NCBI RefSeq assembly: GCF_002866925.1
Contig: NZ_PKUQ01000009.1
Span: 62,001 to 126,000, forward strand
DNA from: Cohaesibacter celericrescens
GTDB taxonomy: Bacteria > Pseudomonadota > Alphaproteobacteria > Rhizobiales > Cohaesibacteraceae
Length of the DNA: 64,000 nt
Direction of reading: 5' to 3'
Shown: piece by piece, positions 8,325 through 17,508 of the stretch
Layout: each line of letters starts with the position of its first letter
Position numbering within the stretch: the first letter of the stretch is position 1
Notes under the pieces: generated by a model
What the model was told of the DNA's origin: nothing
The model's input: the letters and a program-made list of their open reading frames with translations, nothing else
Database searches by the model: none
Made by a program: the position numbers and the translations under genes

Positions 8325-10028
8325 TTAATGCAATCCTGATACTGTGCCTTTGGTCGCCCAGCGTAATATCGATATGAGGGCAAGAGGGATCAGTGTTGTC
8401 ATTAACACAGCGCAGAAGGCCATGGCCATACCAAGCCCCATGGAACCCTGATCGAATTGCTGCCAGATAAACACTGCGATGGTTTGAAAGCCGATCGGAG
8501 CCACCAAAAGCGATGCCACCAACTCACGGGAAGCGACGGCAAAAACCAGGATCATGGCTGTGATCATGCTGGGCAAAATGAGTGGCAAAACAATCCGGCG
8601 GAAGGCCATGAGCGGCCCGGACCCGGACACCCGCGCAGCGGCCTCCAGATTATCACCCAACTGGTGCAGGGAAGCGGTCGCATAACGCACCGGCTGCGGC
8701 AGCAAAATGCAACAATAAGCCAGCAATAGAATGAAAGGGGTGTTGTAGGGCGTGATGGGCAACCATGGCTGGTTCCAAGCCAATATAATGCCGACGGCCA
8801 CGACGACCCCGGGCAGAGCGTTGGGGGTGATCGAAAGGGCGTCGAGTATAATGCGAAAGCGCCCTCGTCCTTTGACCACGGCATAGGCGGTGATGGTTCC
8901 CATCAGTCCGGCCAAGAGCGCCGTGGTGATGCCAAGAGCGAGGGAGTTTCCCATGGCCACCAGTCCATCGCTGCCCGTGTTGAGCAATTCAGCGAAATTG
9001 TCTGTGCCCATATTGGAAAGGGTTAGTCCACCTGAAATGGTCCGCGACAGGGCGGTGGCCAGAATGGCCAAGATCGGCAGGCCTGTTGCCAGAAAAGCCA
9101 CAAAACCGAACAGCAGGGTCGCTGGCAGTGCCCAGATACCCAATTCTCGCTTGTCTGACGCCTGCGGTTTGCCGCCAATGATGCGATAGTCACGACGCGT
9201 CAGCAGCCAGCGTTGCAACATGAAAGCAACCAGCGCCATCAACACCAGCACAAGCGACAAAGTGGCAGAACCGGGCAGGTCAATCGGCCATTCGGATATG
9301 CGATTTTCTATACCCGTTACCAACACTTCAAAGCCGATACGGCGACCAAGGGCAGCAGGAGTGCCATATTCCTCGATGGACATCGCAAAGACCAGCAACA
9401 GACTGGCGGCAAGTCCGGGCATGGCCAACGGGAAGGTAATACGTGCGAATGAACGCCACTGTCCGGCACCAAACACCCGACCTACGTCGGCGTAGCGGGC
9501 GCCCACGGTTTCAAAGGTGCGTGAAAGAACAAAATACACGACGGGAAAGGTATTCAGACCCATGATGATCATGATGCCCGGTACAGAAAAAAGCAGCTGG
9601 GCCAGATTAACCCCCGTCAATTGTTCCAAATAACCGTGGGGCTGTAAGGTCATGATCCAACCAAGCGCCGCAATATAGGGCGGGATCATAAAGGGAATGA
9701 GCAGCAACGCATCCCAAATCAATGCACCGGGCACGCGGAACAGAGCTCTCAGAGCCGCCAGAGGCAGCGCCACAATAGCTGCGCAAACAACGGTGCCCAC
9801 CCCGAGCGTTAGGGTGTTGCCAGCCAAACCGAGCAGACTTGGGTCGGCAAGGGTTTTGATAAACAGAGAGAAAGGAGCGGCAAAGGAGCCGCTCCCGATA
9901 TTGGGAAAAATCGCCTGAATAACGATGAAAAGACAAGGGATGGCAACGACAATCAGCAACCCGACAGTCGCGGTCCATTTTAAAATGGCGCTTCCTTCTG
10001 CGCCGGTCGCCGTTGCTGCCTTGTTCAT
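8325..10028 (-). CDS. ABC transporter permease, duplicated (FbpB/AfuB type)
   Basis: 567 aa with two homologous six-helix binding-protein-dependent permease halves. The coupling loops are visible as RYADVGRVFGAGQWRSFARI in half one and LEAAARVSGSGPLMAFRRIV in half two. This fused architecture is characteristic of the ferric-iron/sugar-phosphate/2-aminoethylphosphonate class. Start ATG 10028 overlaps the binding-protein stop by one base (TGATG). It forms the membrane channel with the ATPase at 10981 and the binding protein at 10028. The family does not fix the substrate; the phosphatase neighbours favour a phosphorylated compound over iron. Confidence 0.9.
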   Translation of the reverse strand: MNKAATATGAEGSAILKWTATVGLLIVVAIPCLFIVIQAIFPNIGSGSFAAPFSLFIKTLADPSLLGLAGNTLTLGVGTVVCAAIVALPLAALRALFRVPGALIWDALLLIPFMIPPYIAALGWIMTLQPHGYLEQLTGVNLAQLLFSVPGIMIIMGLNTFPVVYFVLSRTFETVGARYADVGRVFGAGQWRSFARITFPLAMPGLAASLLLVFAMSIEEYGTPAALGRRIGFEVLVTGIENRISEWPIDLPGSATLSLVLVLMALVAFMLQRWLLTRRDYRIIGGKPQASDKRELGIWALPATLLFGFVAFLATGLPILAILATALSRTISGGLTLSNMGTDNFAELLNTGSDGLVAMGNSLALGITTALLAGLMGTITAYAVVKGRGRFRIILDALSITPNALPGVVVAVGIILAWNQPWLPITPYNTPFILLLAYCCILLPQPVRYATASLHQLGDNLEAAARVSGSGPLMAFRRIVLPLILPSMITAMILVFAVASRELVASLLVAPIGFQTIAVFIWQQFDQGSMGLGMAMAFCAVLMTTLIPLALISILRWATKGTVSGLH

Positions 10029-10960
10029 CAGTTGAAGATCTTCTTAAAGCCAGCCAGAACATCTGCGCGAGCTGGAGCGCCATCATTGGACAGCAATTTC
10101 AGATCGCCGATCAACGGGCGATCGACTTTGATGTCTGTGCGTGATGGCATCAGATGCACCTTGGCGACTTCGTTTTGGCCTTCATCTGACAATACATAGT
10201 CGATGAATTTCTTGGCATCGTCCTGATTCTGGGACGATTTCAGGATCATAATTGGACGAGGCGCGACAACGGTGCCGCTTTTGGGGAAGATCACTTCAAC
10301 GCTCTCACCCTTAGCGGCTGCACCCATGGTGATGTAATCAACCGCAGCGAAAACCGTGGCTTTTGCGCCTTGCAATACAGGGTTCAGGGCTGCTTTGTTG
10401 GCGCCAGCTACGATAGCTCCATTGTCTTTGAGGCCCTGCAGAACGTCATTCATGCCGTTGGCTGCGAAAGCTTCAACCAGTGTGAAGGTGCCGCCAGAGG
10501 CTGCTGGATCGGGCAGAGTGACCAGATCTTTATAGGCAGGCTTGGCCAGATCAGACCAATCGCTTGGTTTTGGTGTGCCGGACTTGGAATTCCATGCAAT
10601 ACAGATGCCTGCAACGCCTTGAGCGACCGCACCATCCATTTTGAGGAAATCGGGAACGGTTTTGGCATTGGGGCTTTCATAGGAAAGCAACAGGCCTTTT
10701 GCGGCAAAATCTGTCGCTGTGCCCCAAGCGGCAGAGACGACAACGTCGGCGACAGGATTGGCCGCTTCGGCTTCAAGCCGTGCCATAACCTTACCAGTGG
10801 TGGCTTGGAAAATGTTGGCTTTGATGCCGGTCTTGGCGGTGAAGCCTTTGGCAAGGTTTTTGATCAGGGCGCCGGGGCCTGCAGAATAGACGGTAACATC
10901 TGCATGAGCCGCGGTAGAAGCCAGAAGGCCCATGACGATGGCGAGTGTGGTGGAACGCAT
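10028..10960 (-). CDS. ABC transporter periplasmic substrate-binding protein (iron/phosphonate/sugar-phosphate class)
   Basis: 310 aa. The signal peptide MRSTTLAIVMGLLASTAAHA ends at AHA, with mature DVTVYSAGPGALI. Start set at 10960 because GGAG lies 6 nt upstream; an in-frame ATG at 10984 overlaps the ATPase stop but would put eight extra residues before the signal. The fold is the extracellular solute-binding class 1/6 (FbpA, AfuA, PhnS). I see no run of iron-ligand tyrosines that would prove ferric binding. In order: ATPase, binding protein, permease, phosphatase. Confidence 0.88.
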   Translation of the reverse strand: MRSTTLAIVMGLLASTAAHADVTVYSAGPGALIKNLAKGFTAKTGIKANIFQATTGKVMARLEAEAANPVADVVVSAAWGTATDFAAKGLLLSYESPNAKTVPDFLKMDGAVAQGVAGICIAWNSKSGTPKPSDWSDLAKPAYKDLVTLPDPAASGGTFTLVEAFAANGMNDVLQGLKDNGAIVAGANKAALNPVLQGAKATVFAAVDYITMGAAAKGESVEVIFPKSGTVVAPRPIMILKSSQNQDDAKKFIDYVLSDEGQNEVAKVHLMPSRTDIKVDRPLIGDLKLLSNDGAPARADVLAGFKKIFN

Positions 10961-10980
10961 GTAAGTCTCCATTGGGTGGT

Positions 10981-12075
10981 TCATGCTGCGACCGGGAACC
11001 AGCGCAGATCGTGAGGGGAAAAGGACAACTCCAGCCTATCGCCGGGGTTTGCTCGTTCAGGGCTGAGGAGGCGGATCAGATGATCCGTGCCACAGACCTT
11101 GAGAGTCAGGGCACGACCGGTGCTGCGGGTTTGAACCCGCACAACGTCGGCTTTGAGTTTTTCAGTTCCGGAGCCATCAAGACGCAGGGCGTGTTCGGGC
11201 AACAGCACTTGCGCGAGACCGGCTTCAATGCCGCTGCTGACATCATTGCCCGACAAGGCAATTTGTGTGTCTTGGATGCACCAACCCGAGGGCGCCCTGT
11301 GCGCAGGAAGCAGGCAACCCAGACGCAGGAAATCAGCAACCGCAGCGGTGGCCGGAGTATGGATCAGCTCATCGGGGGAGGCGAGTTGTTCAATGCGTCC
11401 ACCCTGCATCACGGCGACCTGATCGGACAGGGTTAGCGCTTCGCCATGATCATGGGTGACATAAACAGCGCTGAGATTGAGATCTGCGACAAGATCGCCC
11501 AATTCATCAATCATGCTTTCGCGCAATTCGCGATCCAGATTGGACAGGGGCTCGTCAAACAGCACCAATGGCGGCTCGGCCACAATGGCGCGAGCAATGG
11601 CGACGCGCTGTTGTTGGCCGCCGGACAGATCTGAAGGGCGACGTTGTGCCATTGCACCAAGGCCGACCCGCTCTAGTGCCTCCCCGACGCGGCGCTTGCA
11701 GTCGGCTGCGGGCCGTTTTTGCATTTCTAGCGGGAAGGCAACATTTTTGGCGACCGAGAGATGGGGCCAGAGCGCGTAATCCTGAAACACCATGCCAAGA
11801 CCGCGTTGTTCTGGCGGCAGAGCAATGCCTTTGCTCCGGTCTGCCACCAAGTTACCGGCTATTTCGATTTGTCCTTCATTGGGAAGCAGTAAACCGGAAA
11901 TCAATCGCAACAGCGTGGTCTTGCCACAACCGGACGGGCCAAGCAGACCAAGCACTTCACCAGCAGCCAGATTGACATTGATCCCGTCTAGAACAGGGGC
12001 CTCGCCATAGCTCATGGACAATGAACGGATAGTCAGGGCCTGATCGGCGGACGTGGAAAAGGGCTTGGTGATCAT
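10981..12075 (-). CDS. ABC transporter ATP-binding protein (PotA/FbpC type)
   Basis: 364 aa cytoplasmic ATPase. Walker A GPSGCGKTTLL near residues 48-58, Q-loop MVFQDYALWPH, signature LSGGQQQRVAIARAI, Walker B LVLFDEPLSNLD, and H-loop YVTHDHGEALTL are all intact. The C-terminal part (about 245-364) is a TOBE-like regulatory domain that ends LELSFSPHDLRWFPV. First gene of the operon; its ATG at 12075 lies downstream of the Pho-box-like repeats at 12133-12172. Confidence 0.92.
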   Translation of the reverse strand: MITKPFSTSADQALTIRSLSMSYGEAPVLDGINVNLAAGEVLGLLGPSGCGKTTLLRLISGLLLPNEGQIEIAGNLVADRSKGIALPPEQRGLGMVFQDYALWPHLSVAKNVAFPLEMQKRPAADCKRRVGEALERVGLGAMAQRRPSDLSGGQQQRVAIARAIVAEPPLVLFDEPLSNLDRELRESMIDELGDLVADLNLSAVYVTHDHGEALTLSDQVAVMQGGRIEQLASPDELIHTPATAAVADFLRLGCLLPAHRAPSGWCIQDTQIALSGNDVSSGIEAGLAQVLLPEHALRLDGSGTEKLKADVVRVQTRSTGRALTLKVCGTDHLIRLLSPERANPGDRLELSFSPHDLRWFPVAA

Positions 12076-12132
12076 GAAATAACTTCGTTTGCGTCAGTTT
12101 ATCGGTAATCAGCCGCTTTCTAGGACTCCTAT

Positions 12133-12172
12133 GTGACAGTTGTGTAACCGTTGAATGTCAGTTTTATGAAGC
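12133..12172 (-). promoter_or_regulatory. Candidate Pho box (7-bp direct repeats, 11-bp period)
   Basis: On the minus strand, toward the ABC operon, four 7-mers are separated by 4-bp spacers: GCTTCAT, CTGACAT, CGGTTAC and CTGTCAC. Two match the PhoB half-site CTGTCAT at 6 of 7 positions, and the exact 7+4 spacing is that of Pho boxes. It lies 58 nt upstream of the ATPase start. PhoB control is inferred and fits the two phosphatase neighbours. Confidence 0.5.
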
Positions 12173-12314
12173 TTCGTTTTGAGGCGGCTGTGGTTTGAGA
12201 GTGGAGCGTATGAAGGAAGCTCTGGCTCCGCGCTACAAAGCCGCTTAGAACAAAAGGCAGCGGATGCATTTTACCGTCGCGCCAAACAAAGCCAAACCAG
12301 CCAAGAGAGAGCCG

Positions 12315-13103
12315 ATGCAAGTAACCATTGCTCAACAATCCAGAGACCTCGGACAGAGGCAGGAATACCGCCGTCGTCTGACGCTGACACATCCGCCCGC
12401 TCACATTTATGCCATTGGTGATGTGCATGGCTGTCTGGATCTTCAGCAAAAGATGGAAAAGCTGATCCTTGCAGACAGCGCGGCGATGCCCGGCTTCAAG
12501 CTGATCCTGTATCTGGGAGATCTGGTGGATCGGGGTGCTGATTGCAAAGGCGTGATTGACCATTGCCTGTCGCCGTTGCCCGATGGATACGAGCGATTGA
12601 GCCTTTGCGGCAATCATGACCAGATGTTTCAAGACTTTCTCCAAGCTCCAAGCCTCAGCGCGGAGTGGCTGGGCTTTGGCGGTCGGGAAACCTTGATGTC
12701 CTATGGTGTCGATGTCGATCAACTCTCCGCCGGATCTATGCCTGATGATGCTTTTGCTGCATTGATAGGGGACGCGGTTCCCGCATCCCATCTTCACTTT
12801 CTGCACCAATTACCCGTTGCCGTGACCACACCGGACGTGCATTTTGTTCACGCGGGCATGCGCATCGGCGTTCCCATACAGGAGCAAGACGCGACCGATC
12901 TGATGTGGATACGGGCCGAATTTCTGGTCGACACTCCGGCTTCGGATCGGCTTGTTGTACATGGGCACACGCCTGCCTCGTCGCCCAGACTTGGACCGGG
13001 CCGTATTGGCATTGATACAAAGGCCGTCGGGGGAGGACCGTTAACAGCACTGCATTTGCATGGGGGTAGCCATCGTTTTCTGTCCGTTGTGTCGGAGGCG
13101 TGA
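12315..13103 (+). CDS. Metallophosphoesterase, serine/threonine-phosphatase-like
   Basis: 262 aa. It has the calcineurin-like metal motifs GDVHGCL near residue 36, GDLVDRG near 68, GNHDQM near 99, and late histidines HAGMRIG and VVHGHTP. This is the PPP-type single-domain phosphatase family related to phage lambda PrpE-like enzymes. Start chosen at ATG 12315, with GAGAG 5 nt upstream; an in-frame ATG exists at 12264. Divergent from the ABC transporter operon across 239 bp that hold the Pho-box-like repeats. May dephosphorylate a protein, nucleotide or imported ester. Confidence 0.87.
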   Translation: MQVTIAQQSRDLGQRQEYRRRLTLTHPPAHIYAIGDVHGCLDLQQKMEKLILADSAAMPGFKLILYLGDLVDRGADCKGVIDHCLSPLPDGYERLSLCGNHDQMFQDFLQAPSLSAEWLGFGGRETLMSYGVDVDQLSAGSMPDDAFAALIGDAVPASHLHFLHQLPVAVTTPDVHFVHAGMRIGVPIQEQDATDLMWIRAEFLVDTPASDRLVVHGHTPASSPRLGPGRIGIDTKAVGGGPLTALHLHGGSHRFLSVVSEA

Positions 13104-13418
13104 ACGCAACGCCTGACCCGTAATAGAGAGCTTGTGCCCCCCTCCTTTCAGTCTCATAAAATCTGTGCTCTGTCACCGGCCTGTCGTATGTCAAAATTAG
13201 CATATGCATCAAAATGCATTGACAGAGATATTTGTATCCATTATTCATGAATTATTGATATAAATAATGTGGGCCGCTCTGTTGGCACCACTGAGAAAGC
13301 CGACCTGTCTGAAGATCTTTCGTTTGTTTGAAAAGCCGGACCTCCGTGATGCTGTCATGAAACGGATTGCCTGTGCTTGTTAGAGGATAACGAAGATGGT
13401 CATTTTGAGGATGCAACG
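13104..13418. other. Intergenic region upstream of ars genes
   Basis: 315 bp without a convincing gene. It holds the candidate ars promoter, two ATGCAT palindromes (13204-13209 and 13214-13219) and the palindrome ATTCATGAAT (13243-13252). A 38-codon frame (13267-13383, ending RIACAC) has no ribosome-binding site and is probably not translated, or is a relic. No arsR gene is present, which is unusual for an ars operon. Confidence 0.5.
13219..13247 (+). promoter_or_regulatory. Candidate sigma-70 promoter with operator for arsenic genes
   Basis: TTGACA at 13219-13224, a 17-bp spacer, then TATTCA at 13242-13247. The perfect 10-bp palindrome ATTCATGAAT overlaps the -10 region, a usual place for an ArsR-type repressor. 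The -10 match is weak, and the cognate regulator is not in the window. Confidence 0.35.
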
Positions 13419-13928
13419 ATGAGCGAACAAATTTACAACGTCCTGTTTTTGTGCACGGGAAATTCCGCCAGATCTATCTTGGCAGAAGCAATCATGAACC
13501 GGATTGGGAATGGTCGTTTCAAGGCTTATTCGGCAGGATCGGCCCCTAAGGGAGAGGTGCATCCGCGCACTTTGTCCCTGTTGCAACGAATGAACATCGA
13601 CACAGGATTCGCGCGCTCCAAGAGCTGGGATGAGTTCGCCACGCCTGATGCACCAAAGATGGATTTTGTCTTCACCGTTTGTGACAATGCTGCTGGTGAG
13701 ACATGTCCCCTATGGCCGGGGCAACCCATGACGGCCCACTGGGGAGTGAGCGACCCCGCCGAAGCAACGGGAACAGAGCCAGAAATCGCTTTGGCTTTTT
13801 CCGAAGCCTATCGGATGCTTTATTCAAGGATTTCTATTTTCACGGCTCTGCCACTTGTCAGCATTGATCGCCTGTCACTCCAGACAAAACTCGATGAAAT
13901 CGGCAAAAATAATGAGAAAGCAGACTAA
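13419..13928 (+). CDS. arsC: Arsenate reductase, low-molecular-weight phosphatase type
   Basis: 169 aa. The P-loop [15 protein letters not shown] (C-x5-R) near residues 11-25 is that of LMW tyrosine phosphatase/thioredoxin-coupled ArsC proteins. Later cysteines [17 protein letters not shown] supply the resolving thiols. Reduces arsenate to arsenite in the cytoplasm. The ATG at 13419 has GAGG 8 nt before it. The stop overlaps the acr3 start (TAATG), so the two are translationally coupled and arsenite is handed to the pump. Confidence 0.93.
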   Translation: MSEQIYNVLFLCTGNSARSILAEAIMNRIGNGRFKAYSAGSAPKGEVHPRTLSLLQRMNIDTGFARSKSWDEFATPDAPKMDFVFTVCDNAAGETCPLWPGQPMTAHWGVSDPAEATGTEPEIALAFSEAYRMLYSRISIFTALPLVSIDRLSLQTKLDEIGKNNEKAD

Positions 13929-14998
13929 TGTCAGTTGATGCAAATACGACCACCAAAGCGCCACAAGCTGGCGGCATTGGTTTTTTCGAGAAGTGGCTTT
14001 CCATTTGGGTCGCGCTGTCAATCGTCGCAGGCCTTGTGCTTGGTGAGGTCTTTCCCTCTCTGTTTGGCATGCTCGCCAACCTGGAATATGCCCATGTCAA
14101 TCTTGTTGTGGCAGTGCTGATTTGGGCGATGGTTTACCCGATGATGGTCTCTGTCGATTTTAGCAGCATCAGCCATGTGGCGGATGAACCCAAGGGGCTG
14201 CTCATCACTCTAGTGGTGAACTGGCTGATCAAGCCTTTCACGATGGCTGTTCTTGGTGTTGTTTTTTTCAAATATCTGTTCGCAGGTTTGATCAGCACTG
14301 CCGATGCGGATTCCTACATTGCAGGCCTCATTCTGCTTGGCGCAGCGCCTTGCACCGCGATGGTCTTTGTTTGGTCGCAGCTGACGCGCGGAGATGCAAA
14401 TTACACCTTGGTGCAAGTGAGCGTCAACGACCTGATTATGGTCTTCGCTTACGCGCCAATTGTCGCTTTGTTGCTTGGCGTGACAGACATTCCTGTGCCG
14501 TGGAATACTCTGATTCTGAGTGTGATCCTGTATGTTGTCGTGCCTCTTGCTGCGGGCTATGTGACGCGCAAAATCCTCGTTGGAGGCGCAAGAACAGATG
14601 AGGCAGTTGATGCATTTACAGCAAAGCTGAAACCGATCTCTGTGCTGGGCCTTTTAGCGACAGTGGTTCTGCTGTTTGGTTTTCAAGGCAGCGTCATTCT
14701 CTCCCAACCACTCTTGATCGTGTTGATTGCCGTGCCACTTTTGCTTCAATCCTACGGTATTTTTGCAATCAGTTATGTTGCGGCCTACTTTATGAAGGTG
14801 CCCTTCAGGATCGCTGCGCCTTGTGCTCTCATTGGCACCTCAAATTTCTTTGAGCTGGCTGTTGCTGTTGCCATCGGGCTCTTCGGGCTGCATTCCGGTG
14901 CAGCGCTTGCGACGGTCGTCGGCGTGCTTGTGGAAGTCCCTGTCATGTTGTCTCTGGTGGCTTTTGCCAACAGAACGCGTCAGCATTTTCCGGGGTAA
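13928..14998 (+). CDS. acr3: Arsenite efflux transporter, ACR3 family
   Basis: 356 aa, about ten membrane helices. The conserved cysteine segment [20 protein letters not shown] lies near residues 135-155 and is required for arsenite transport in the Acr3 family; [14 protein letters not shown] follows. Exports trivalent arsenic across the inner membrane. Coupled to the upstream arsC by a TAATG overlap and followed 96 nt later by a second arsenate reductase. Confidence 0.95.
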   Translation: MSVDANTTTKAPQAGGIGFFEKWLSIWVALSIVAGLVLGEVFPSLFGMLANLEYAHVNLVVAVLIWAMVYPMMVSVDFSSISHVADEPKGLLITLVVNWLIKPFTMAVLGVVFFKYLFAGLISTADADSYIAGLILLGAAPCTAMVFVWSQLTRGDANYTLVQVSVNDLIMVFAYAPIVALLLGVTDIPVPWNTLILSVILYVVVPLAAGYVTRKILVGGARTDEAVDAFTAKLKPISVLGLLATVVLLFGFQGSVILSQPLLIVLIAVPLLLQSYGIFAISYVAAYFMKVPFRIAAPCALIGTSNFFELAVAVAIGLFGLHSGAALATVVGVLVEVPVMLSLVAFANRTRQHFPG

Positions 14999-15094
14999 CC
15001 CAAGCAAAGAGTCGCTCTGGTTGTCGCCCATTGTGCTTCACCAAATTGACATTAAAAATGGCCATTGCCAAAACGGATAAAGGCAACCAACTTC

Positions 15095-15499
15095 ATGACC
15101 ATCGTTATTCATCACAACCCGGACTGCGGCACTTCACGGAACGTGCTGGAGATTATCAGGCTGACAGGACATGAGCCTGTGATCATCGAGTATCTTTCCC
15201 AAGGATGGACAAGACCTCAGTTGCTGGCTCTTTTTGCTGCTGCGGATTTAACCCCGAAACAGGCCTTGAGAACATCCAAGTCTCCGGCTGAAGAGCTGGG
15301 GTTGCTCGCCCCGACAGTTTCCGATGAGGACATCCTTGACCAGATGCTGAACCATCCGGTTTTGGTTAATCGGCCGATCGTCTGCACGCCAAAAGGCGTC
15401 AGGCTCTGCCGCCCGTCCGAGGCAGTGTTTGACTTGTTGGACGTGGCTCCGGGCACCCAATTCACCAAGGAAGATGGTGAAAAAATCATCGCGCCTTAA
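15095..15499 (+). CDS. arsC: Arsenate reductase, glutaredoxin-dependent (ArsC family)
   Basis: 134 aa. HHNPDCGTSRNVLEII near residues 5-20 is the catalytic Cys motif of the E. coli-type, glutathione/glutaredoxin-linked ArsC. RPIVCTPKGVRLCRPSE carries the substrate-binding arginines. Start at ATG 15095 (MTIVIHH). This is the second, mechanistically distinct arsenate reductase of the locus, so the operon can draw electrons from both thioredoxin and glutaredoxin pools. Last gene of the ars set. Confidence 0.94.
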   Translation: MTIVIHHNPDCGTSRNVLEIIRLTGHEPVIIEYLSQGWTRPQLLALFAAADLTPKQALRTSKSPAEELGLLAPTVSDEDILDQMLNHPVLVNRPIVCTPKGVRLCRPSEAVFDLLDVAPGTQFTKEDGEKIIAP

Positions 15500-15558
15500 G
15501 TCAAAGATACAGCTGGCTCGATTGCACAGCTCTTGCCTGTTGATTGCAACGGCGCAGA

Positions 15559-15588
15559 CAATGGCCCCTCCGTTGTGGGGGGCCATTG
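15559..15588. terminator. Convergent hairpin between arsC and chemoreceptor gene
   Basis: 10-bp arms CAATGGCCCC / GGGGCCATTG enclose a 10-nt loop in the 119-bp gap between convergent genes. GC-rich and stable, but no T-run on either side. Confidence 0.5.
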
Positions 15589-15618
15589 GTTCGAGGCGAG
15601 CCAAAGCAAAAGGGTGGC

Positions 15619-16965
15619 TTAAGCGCTTCGGACAGAGAGGAGGAAGTTCCCTACTTGTTTTTCCAATTGGCTGGATTGCTCTGACAGACTGACGGCCGAT
15701 TGACGAATATTGGCAGATGCGGTGCCTGTGGTTTTAGCCGCGCTGTTCACGCCAGAAATGTTATTGGTCAGCTCCAAGGTTCCGCGGGCGGCCTCTTCGA
15801 CATTGCGCGCAATTTCTTGTGTTGCGGCATCCTGTTCTTCAACGGCACTCGCAATAGCGGTTGAAATTTCATTCATATCCCTGATGGTTTCGGAAATGAT
15901 ATTGATTGCGGAAGCCGCTTCTTCGGTCTCGTTTTGAATGGATGAAATTTGAGTGGAGATTTCAGAGGTAGCCTTGGCGGTTTGTTCAGCCAGTTGTTTG
16001 ACCTCCGATGCGACGACCGCAAATCCCTTACCGGCTTCACCTGCTCGGGCGGCTTCAATAGTTGCATTTAGAGCCAAAAGATTTGTTTTTTCTGCGATAT
16101 CACTGATTAAACCAACGACATCCCCTATGGCTTGAGCCGCAATCGCCAAAGCCTGCACTTTGGAATTGGTGCCGCTAGCGGTTTCGACTGCTTGCGACGA
16201 CAGTTTTGTGGAATCTATCACTTGGCGTGAAATTTCAGAAACGGACGAAGCCATTTCTTCTGTTGCACTTGCAACCGTCTGGACATTCGTCGACGTTTCC
16301 TCTGCGGACACCGAAGCCGCCGCTGATTTTTCGGCCGATTCTTCAGCGGTCTGGTGCAGTTTTTCAGAATCGGCGGAGAGCTCTTTCACATTGGAGGCAA
16401 CATGCTGGATGATGCTGCCAACAGAGTTTTCAAAGTCTGATGCGAGATTTTCTAGCGTTGAATTGCGTTCCCGAACCCCCGCTTGCAAATAGACATCAAT
16501 TGCCAAGTCCATATCAAGCATGGATGCTTTTATGATAGCGGATTGCAGCAGCGCAATTTCCTGCTGTTTTTTACTCGAAAAGGGGCCTTTCGGCATTTGC
16601 ATGGCGAGGACATTGACAACTTCTGAAACAAGAAAATTGTATCCGCCAATGTACCAGCGTGGTTCGAGGCCTAGTTTATTGTGGACCTCACCGATCTTGT
16701 TGACCGATGCTTCGTAACTAGCATCAAAGCGTCCATCGACAATGATCTTCCAATGTTGCAGTTGTTTTTCCTTCGCGTGCATCATATGTGCGCGATTTTT
16801 AAAGAAAGCGTCGGTATCGGGAAAATTAGCGACATGATCGTAGAAATTATCCAGAGCAATGGGCAATATCGATAAAATCAAGTCAGAATTATTACGCAAA
16901 GCATTGATGATGTCTTCGTCTATGTTATGGAATGATAACCTATCTTGAATGGTATTATTTGTCAT
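15619..16965 (-). CDS. Globin-coupled methyl-accepting chemotaxis sensor (HemAT-like)
   Basis: 448 aa soluble chemoreceptor. Residues about 1-165 are a sensor globin (protoglobin-type): [20 protein letters not shown] contains the candidate haem-proximal His, and [20 protein letters not shown] is the conserved distal-helix segment. Residues about 200-448 are a long coiled coil with the highly conserved tip [20 protein letters not shown], which binds CheW and CheA. No transmembrane segment, so it senses O2 (or NO/CO) in the cytoplasm, as HemAT does. It stands alone, with an AT-rich 5' region. No che genes are nearby, so it must feed a chemotaxis system encoded elsewhere. Confidence 0.92.
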   Translation of the reverse strand: MTNNTIQDRLSFHNIDEDIINALRNNSDLILSILPIALDNFYDHVANFPDTDAFFKNRAHMMHAKEKQLQHWKIIVDGRFDASYEASVNKIGEVHNKLGLEPRWYIGGYNFLVSEVVNVLAMQMPKGPFSSKKQQEIALLQSAIIKASMLDMDLAIDVYLQAGVRERNSTLENLASDFENSVGSIIQHVASNVKELSADSEKLHQTAEESAEKSAAASVSAEETSTNVQTVASATEEMASSVSEISRQVIDSTKLSSQAVETASGTNSKVQALAIAAQAIGDVVGLISDIAEKTNLLALNATIEAARAGEAGKGFAVVASEVKQLAEQTAKATSEISTQISSIQNETEEAASAINIISETIRDMNEISTAIASAVEEQDAATQEIARNVEEAARGTLELTNNISGVNSAAKTTGTASANIRQSAVSLSEQSSQLEKQVGNFLLSVRSA

Positions 16966-17195
16966 GTGTATATCCCCTATATAATTAAAATTAGGACGAA
17001 ATAAGTTAAAAAGGTTTTACTTTATATATATTTCAAATTAATCTTTTTAGTGTATTTATTGGGTATTATATACTAGAAGTAATTATTATTACTTATGGTT
17101 ATTAAGTCTTTGTATCAACCACCCTTGATTGCACGGCGACCCGTTTGTGTGACATCCAATTTGAAGGGATTCTGTTTTTAGGCTACAGGGCGCGG
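16966..17195. other. AT-rich intergenic stretch
   Basis: 230 bp upstream of the chemoreceptor. The first 110 bp are strongly AT-rich (runs such as TTTATATATATTTC and TTATTATTACTT) and probably contain the chemoreceptor promoter. No gene or clear repeat is seen. Composition is visibly unlike the flanking genes. Confidence 0.4.
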
Positions 17196-17499
17196 CTAGG
17201 ACATGGATGAGGTTTTGCTGGCAGAGGTGCTGAATTCGGGGTAAATCTTTGGCCACAGTCGATGTGCCTTTGAAGGCAAGCACTTGACTTCCCTCTGCTC
17301 TTTAGGATCCAGCGAGAACGCTATTTCCAACCCACAGATCTCCGGTATCAAATATGGATAGAGTGCCAAGGGACGCGTTGCTAGGTGCGGCGTCAACAAT
17401 ATGCCGACACCCTATTGACCCAGCTCAATGGCAAAGTCCGAGTGCTCGTCCTTTATGGCTTCAATTCTGATATCTGTTGCACGAACAAAAACAATAAGG
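17196..17499 (-). pseudogene. Remnant of a LysR-type regulator C-terminus
   Basis: One minus-strand frame reads AIKDEHSDFAIELGQ, then TAG at 17412-17414, then GVGILLTPHLATRP and onward to SKAHRLWPKIYPEF. Read through the stop, this resembles the end of a LysR effector-binding domain (AIxxGxGVGILP, then a terminal amphipathic helix). No HTH part exists, because the upstream DNA is the start of the dapA-like gene. I infer a decayed, formerly divergent regulator of that gene. Confidence 0.4.
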
Positions 17500-17508
17500 A
17501 TTATAACC

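Noticed and set aside
13267-13383. 38-codon frame before arsC ending RIACAC
   Set aside because: No ribosome-binding site and no known family; kept only as a possible relic.
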